NCBI RefSeq assembly: GCF_950023065.1
Contig: NC_088678.1
Span: 67,486,460-67,550,459, forward strand
Direction of reading: 5' to 3'
Length of the DNA: 64,000 nt
From: Planococcus citri
Lineage: Eukaryota; Arthropoda; Insecta; Hemiptera; Pseudococcidae
Shown here: positions 58,301 to 64,000 of the stretch, piece by piece
Position numbering within the stretch: the stretch's first letter is position 1
Layout: each line of letters opens with the position of its first letter
Position numbers and translations under genes: made by a program
Notes under the pieces: generated by a model
What the model was told of the DNA's origin: nothing
Seen by the model: only the letters and a program-made list of their open reading frames with translations
The model's database searches: none

Positions 58301-58975
58301 TGTGCAGTATGGCTTTGTAGAACAGAACAACAAACTTTTTCGAGTCATCGCTCGATACAATTTGTAATAACAGTTTCGATTTACCAACAGTTCGGATGTT
58401 ATTTTTAGCATTATCTTATGTTCAGATCATTTTTTCAACTTAGGAAGTCTGATAATATTGAAAATTGCTCGATAAGAAATTTTAATAGCTTGAAAAACAC
58501 TCAATACTAATCTATAAATAGTGCTCCTCGGTAGATCTAGTGACCTTCTTATGATTAATTAGTATTTTGTGTATTTTTTGGAAAACATTTTTATTTTATC
58601 ACAGACATCCAAGTACCTCTCTATACCTATTACCTACTCAAGCTGATGAAATGAAAATTTCTCAAGTTGTTGTTGTATGCATGTTTTAGTGTATGGTAGA
58701 GAATTGATTAGTGGTTCCTTTGAGTAGTTCGGGAGCCTCCTGTGTATTTTTTGGTTTTCAATTCCTCGAAAAAAAAACCATTCTTAAAATTAGGATTTGA
58801 GCTGCTTAAAAAGATTATTGAAAATTTTTGCCTCAATTTTCTGATTTTCAATTTGGAAATTTTTCGCTTCAATCTTTTGATCTTCAGAATCGATCAGGTT
58901 ATTCTGAACCCTTCAGAAAATGTGTGAATTTTTTAGTTCGATAGAAAACTGCAATGATGGAATTATTGAACTAAT
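58301..58975. promoter_or_regulatory. Gene F promoter block and spacer repeat
   Basis: Duplicate of 47192-47880: promoter block next to the ATG, then a copy of the ~190-bp spacer repeat at about 58700-58960 with a short deletion relative to copy A. Confidence 0.5.
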
Positions 58976-60690
58976 AATATACGTTTTGAAACTTTTCGAG
59001 CTAATTTTTAGTACGAAAAAAAGTGGCAACTCTGATTTTTAGGATATCAACAAAAAGCTTTTCAAAGCGAAATAATAAAAGCTACAGCTTTTTGCATTCC
59101 TAATATTCCATGATGAACGAGAACGACGAACGACAGAATCAGTATGCGTTCGTTCTTACTTCTTACCGCTGTTATTTTCATAAGAAAGTAAACTAAGTAC
59201 GAGTAAGTATGTAGTGTACACAGTACACACAATTACGTTTTAAAAGATGTAATTTTTTTCGATTGCTCGCGAGTTTGAGTGAACTTTTATGTACTTAAAA
59301 ATTAAAGATAATGAAATTCCCTATCGATTGATGTTGAATTTTCATCATTTCGCCAAAAAATGATTATCTTATGAATTTTGCATTCGACATCTGTGAAGTG
59401 TGAACTTTAAACTAAAAATACTCAAAATTTTCAGGGAGAACATGTGTTGTATTGATTTTTAAATCACAGAAATGTTTGTAAGTGTATCCTCTTTAGAGTG
59501 GTTTTCTTCCCAAAGATCTACTGTTCACCATACAAAAGTTCTCGATTTTCGAAGTTGCGAAAACAAGGTAAACCCCAGCTGCGCGTACTAAGTATTGAAC
59601 TTTGCACTAAAATTACTCAACATTTTCACCAAACACATATTTATTTTGAGGTAATTTTATCCTCTTTAAAATGGTTATCTGCCGAAATATCTTTGTTAAA
59701 TCGTTCAAAAGATCTTGAAGATCGAAGTTACGGAAAGTGATCAAGATCAAATTGTGTTACTATCACCATTACCACTTATCAGTCACTTTCACTTTTGGTG
59801 TTGATCAGCGATCACTTTATTCAACTTTGATCTTTAAGAACTTTTGAACGATAAAAGGTACAACTTTCGGTAAATGACCATTTTAAAGAGGATAACATTA
59901 CGTGTTCACTGAAAATGTTGAGTAATTTTAGTGCAAAGTTCGATACTTACCACCTCCAGTTGGTTTTGGCCTTGTTTTCGCCACTTAAAACTTCGAGAAC
60001 TTTTGAAAATTTGAACAGTGAAAGGTAGAACTTTCGGGAAAAAACTCAAATTATAAAGGATGAAATTCCAAACATTTCAATTTTTTAAAATACATATGTA
60101 CTTATACTTAACAGATGTAGAATGCTAAAATCCGTGAATGAAAGTATTCATAAGATGGTTATTTTTTGGCAAAGTGATGAAAATTTAACATCAATCGATA
60201 GGGAATTTTATTCCCTTTAATTTTAAAGCACATAAAAGTTTACCCAAACTCGCGAGCAATCGAAAAAAGTTGCATTTTTTAAAACGTATTTGTGTGTATG
60301 TATACCTCGTACTTATCTTAACGTAGGAAACGAAAATGGTAATGTTGAGAAGTATGAACGAACGTATACTGATTCTGTCGTTCTCGTTCATCATGGAATA
60401 TTAGGAATGCAAAAGGCTGTAGCTTTTATTATTTCGCCTTTTCAAATCCCCTATCTATTGGGAAAAGTTCCATTTTGGTAGGTATCGCGGTTATCGAGTA
60501 ATCCACTACTAAAATGGATGATATTTCAAATTCACTGAAAACTTTGACACCCACTTGCGGCCTTTAAAAAGGAATAGAGGGCTGCGATTTGCGCCATTAG
60601 TCATCCCCTCGGAAGGTCTTTCCACAGGAAAAATTTCAAAAAAATCGCCAACCCCCTTTACAACTTCTTGGTCTTTTTTCTGTTTTGTTC
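58976..60690. mobile_element. Relic of the foldback family, split by the MULE
   Basis: 58976-59066 plus 60446-60690 together match the right part of the element at 22615-26391 ('gagctaatttttagtacgaa', 'aaagttccattttggtaggt', 'atttcaaaaaaatcgccaac', 'acttcttggtc'). Low-complexity 'tgttctgttttgttctg' text follows to about 60830. Confidence 0.6.
59067..60437. mobile_element. Foldback Mutator-like element, present only in copy B
   Basis: 1371 bp, palindromic almost end to end: outer 'gcgaaataataaaagctaca' matches the reverse complement of the right end, and inner phrases ('aaattccctatcgattgatg', 'ttactcaacattttca', 'ctcgcgagtttg') are mirrored. Flanked by the 9-bp duplication 'cttttcaaa' (59058-59066, 60438-60446). 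Copy A has the empty site at 47964-47972. No ORF. Confidence 0.85.
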
Positions 60691-61037
60691 TGTTATGTTC
60701 TGTTCCATTCTCAATAAGATTTTTTCCTGATTTGTTTTGTTCTGTTTATTGCTCAGGCGAAATTATGTTTTTGTGTTTATTGTTCCGTTTATTTGTTCTG
60801 TTCTGTCCCGTTCCACTAGCCCTAGTTTTTTGTTCAACTTTTCAGATCTCGTTTGAAAAAAAATCGTTGTGTATTAAGTCGGATTACAACAATTAAATTA
60901 GTTTGGTTGATAAAATTTCGCTGGAATTAGTTTTAAACCCCTTCTTCATAGATTACTTTGGAAAAAAAAAACAGAGATTCATTTATTCAATTGGTATAAA
61001 ATTGATACATAATAGGTAAATTATAATCAAAATAATG
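60691..61037. other. F-G spacer
   Basis: T-rich, low-complexity text, then the 3' flank of gene G. No gene seen; the plus-strand frame 60555-60896 runs across the transposon relic. Confidence 0.5.
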
Positions 61038-64000
61038 TTAAAAAACAAGACTGGTAAGATTTTTGAAACATTCGACAAGTATACCTTCTAGGTTTGCTTG
61101 AATCCTGGCGATTTTCGAAATACGTTGACCGCACGTTTCGTCATTCTGAGGTCTGTATTCCATCGGCATCGGATTTACACCCACGATCATCTCTCCGCTA
61201 TATGTGCAATTTACTACTTGTAAACTAGTCAGCGTCAGATGCCTTTTATCGAATGATTTGTCGTTATAATTCATCCAAATTTCAGCCTCAGGCAATTCTA
61301 ATTCAACTTCTGTCGATAACGCCATGCTTTCATTGAAAGGATTTTGGTCAAACCAGACTGAAACAGAAGGCCAGTTGGTCCACTGTGTGATTGTTACGTT
61401 GTTAATTTTCGATATCGTGCTATTTGGTACACGGAAGGGTAATTCGTAATCGGCGTAGAAAGGCAGGAAGTCGTCGAAAATTTTCACAGGTGGGGTACAA
61501 TGGTCTAATGGTAAAGAGAGAAGTGGTTCTGCGAAAAGGGTAAATGTTTTCTTAATCAATGAGATCATCAGTTTTTGCGCTGCTTGTGCTATCTCCAATC
61601 TCTCGTGATCTGTGAAATTGTACGGATTTGAGATCAGTTGTAGGCCTACCTGAAATTGTGATTAGTTTTGGAGTGAGAAATATATAGTGTTATGGAGCGA
61701 TATGAAGTGAGTTACATAGTTATTTGTTATTTGAAAATACATTTATGTGGTAAGGTATTGTATGCTTACGTCATAAACTAATAACCAGTGAAATTCGAAA
61801 TTATTCGAATTATTTAGTTTACGTAGCTCAACGAGAACTGTCTTCAATTCAAAATCAATATCGTCGAATTCGTGAGTGGTATTGAGCACGTTAATTTTCC
61901 CGAACCAAGGAGGGGTTCCGTAGTGGATCTGAAATTTTTTAGTGCAATAGTGTGACGAGATTGTGAACTGCAGAATATTCTACGAGTGATCGTATAACTT
62001 ACCCGCAAGATGTTGTAGAGACCACATTTGATACAAACTGGATATGGTTTCAATGCTGTTGTGGGTTTAGCATCAATTGAAATATTGTAAATAAGTGATT
62101 CTATTTGGATACTTGATTCTGCCTTGAAGCTTTCGGGGATCGTTGTGTTCCAAGTATCATACAAGTTCTGTAACGTGCTACGCTCGAATTGCTGAGATAA
62201 TTTCGTGCTTATTTTTACAATTGGGTGTTCTTTGAGCGAATTGGTTGAATTATTTCGGTTTCTGTAATCTGTGAAAGTAGAAAAAAATGTTAATTTGTAG
62301 GCCTTTTTCAAGTAGAAATTCATCCAACGATGACTTACATTTCATCGATGGCATTATCGAAGACGCAATCGCCAATTGAATACCTTCCATTATCCATTTG
62401 GACTGATATTCCGTCAACGAAAGGTTTATTTTAGTCTCAATAACCGTGTAATTGTGCGCAGTCACTTTGATACTTTGTTGTTTTCGATCAACTGTTATCG
62501 AAATGCTATCCACTTCAAAGTACAATGGAAAAATTGTAAATTTTCGACCAGAGTAATGTAAATTAACGGTTCCTCGAATATTCTGAATCTTCAGAGTGCT
62601 GACAGTTAGACCAGAATTATCAGCGAACGAGTGACTATGAAAATTGTGCATTCCTGTGATGGTGATATTGCTCAAAGTGCGATGCAGAGAGGTGATATTT
62701 GGTATGAAGTAGTAATTTTTCGTTCTAAAAATATCTAAAGAGGGATAATGCGACGTGATCTCTTCTTCAGGATGACGACAAAAAGTTGCATGGAGTGTTT
62801 GTACAAAATTCTCGTTGTTTCGTAAATTGAACTCGAATAACGATGGTAGGAATGATTTGATCTGTATTTCCAGTTCGTATCGGATGTCTGTTGTCAAGTT
62901 TTCGTGGAACCAAGGCGAATATATCTGAAATCACGCGATTCTTTGGTTGGGTACATATTCTTGTTTAAAATAGGAAGTGGATACTTATTCAAAATTACGT
63001 AGAACTTACGTAATTGGATTCGTAACCATCGTAGTGAATGAAATCAATGTAAGGATAGAATTCGTTCTTTGAAAAACCTTCCATTGGTTCTGCTATTACG
63101 TAGATTGAAATGTTTTTAAAATCCAAAGATCGTTCGAAACCCACATGAACTGTGTCTGGGGTTGCTCCTAAATATCCTTTCATTTCAATGGATAGGTAGT
63201 GAAAGAATATGGTCTGCGAAAAAATTGACAGATACATGATTTACGTTCTTTTATTCATTACCTGACACGTTTTTTTTTTTTTAATTTTTTTTTAGTGTTT
63301 TTAATCTCATTAGTTTTGTTAAAACGTTTCAGAAAAATTATCTATGTATTTTGTGGACCGAGGCAATCGATTTTAAAGTTTGATATTTTACGTAATAGAT
63401 ACCTACCATTCTATTGTGATAAAATTCATGTCTCAAGTGGGCAGATTCTACTTTGACCGGGGTTACGGTGATACCAGTGAAATAGAATTCGTTCTCAAAA
63501 GGTCCTAATTCGCAGTCGGCATACGTTGCAAAAGTGAACGATTTTAAATTCTCTATGCTGAGGACTAACTTGTTGATTGTGACTGAATTCATATTGTGGA
63601 ATGTTTTTGCTATGGTATTATTTAGCAGTGTTGTGATATCATGAGCCTCGCTCGAATTTGAACTTCGAGTTGAAGAAATGGCTGTAAAAAACATTAATTA
63701 ATAAATAAAAAATTAATTGAATGTGAGTGATTTGAATAAAGTGAATCGGCAGAAAGTCTCAAAATTATACACAGTAATTTTTATCAATTAGGATTTGAAA
63801 AAAATTATTATGGCAACTACTCAATACCTACTCATACTCATTTCCTCCTCCTCTAAAAAAAAATGAATTAGGACTTTAATTTATAGATATGGAAGGCCCA
63901 ATAAAATATTTGTATATCTACCGACAGATATTCATTTCAGAATTTATGAAAATCTCGTATGTATTATGTTGTCTTTTCTAGAATGAGGAAGGGGACGGGG
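61038..64000 (-). CDS. Gene G: array member, exon 1 beyond the right edge
   Basis: Exons 2-7: 63681-63407, 63213-63010, 62924-62339, 62268-62003, 61928-61770, 61649-61038 (stop 61040-61038). Phases match the family, all visible frames are open, and splice sites are intact. By comparison with A and D the signal-peptide exon should lie several hundred bases beyond 64000. Exons 2 and 3 are nearly identical to gene D (ATYADCELGPFENEF, ISIYVIAEPMEGFSKNEF) while exons 5-7 are more distinct (STLQNLYDTWNTTIPESFK, DHCTPPVKIF, VECFKNLTSLVF), hinting at gene conversion or mosaic ancestry. Half-1 and half-2 cysteines are kept. Intron 1 sequence (63682-64000) again approaches the G-rich block. Confidence 0.75.

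Larger units (their letters stand above)
47991..60462. repeat. Segmental duplication copy B (orphan exon 1 plus gene F)
   Basis: Direct tandem copy of 34160-47990. It lacks the LINE/MULE, lacks about 515 bp of the repeat array, and has an extra 1371-bp foldback element near its right end. Outside these, differences from copy A are single bases and homopolymer lengths. Confidence 0.9.

Overview
The window looks like arthropod nuclear DNA, most probably from an insect. It is AT-rich, its genes are split by GT-AG introns, its proteins are secreted, and it is full of eukaryotic transposons (LINE, Penelope-like, hAT, Mutator-like foldback elements, LTR element, solo LTRs). Runs built on 'taggtaggtacc' recur throughout, which I loosely associate with scale insects and aphids; that placement is weak. 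There are no prokaryotic genes, CRISPR arrays or functional RNA genes that I can support.

The core of the window is a head-to-tail array of eight related genes, all on the minus strand. They are called here gene 0 (1-5093, 3' end off the left edge), A (9725-13643), B (16649-20007), C (21644-28854), D (30958-36583), E (37271-47191), F (48898-58300) and G (61038-64000, 5' end off the right edge). Each has seven coding exons: a 37-nt signal-peptide exon (55 nt in gene 0), then six exons with intron phases 1,0,0,1,0,0. An intact copy encodes a secreted protein of about 717 residues rich in N-glycosylation sequons. Exons 2-4 and exons 5-7 encode two halves of about 352 residues each with matching phase pattern, matching cysteine placement and similar segment order, so the protein seems to be an old internal duplication. 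I do not recognise the family with certainty. The alternation of amphipathic helices with long beta-strands faintly resembles the TULIP/group-7-allergen/JHBP type of lipid-binding protein, which is only a hypothesis.

The array is evolving by birth and death. D and E have intact reading frames, as do the visible parts of 0 and G. A is interrupted by a hAT-type MITE inside exon 4, B has a TAG in exon 6, C has a one-base expansion of a T run in exon 2, and F has a TAG in exon 7. E and F are recent tandem duplicates (copy A about 34160-47990, copy B about 47991-60462, nearly identical). The duplication junction left an orphan promoter plus first exon at 48175-48211. The two copies date later events: a LINE carrying a nested Mutator-like element is only in copy A, a foldback Mutator-like element is only in copy B, and a tandem-repeat array differs by two units.

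Layout: 1-5.1 kb gene 0; 5.1-9.7 kb degenerate ~190-bp repeat array with a LINE relic; 9.7-16.6 kb gene A and palindromic elements; 16.6-21.6 kb gene B and a Penelope-like fragment with hammerhead-like motifs; 21.6-30.9 kb gene C with a foldback element carrying a nested hAT in intron 5, then a small TIR element; 31-36.6 kb gene D with LINE plus MULE in intron 1; 36.6-60.5 kb the duplicated E/F units; 61-64 kb gene G.
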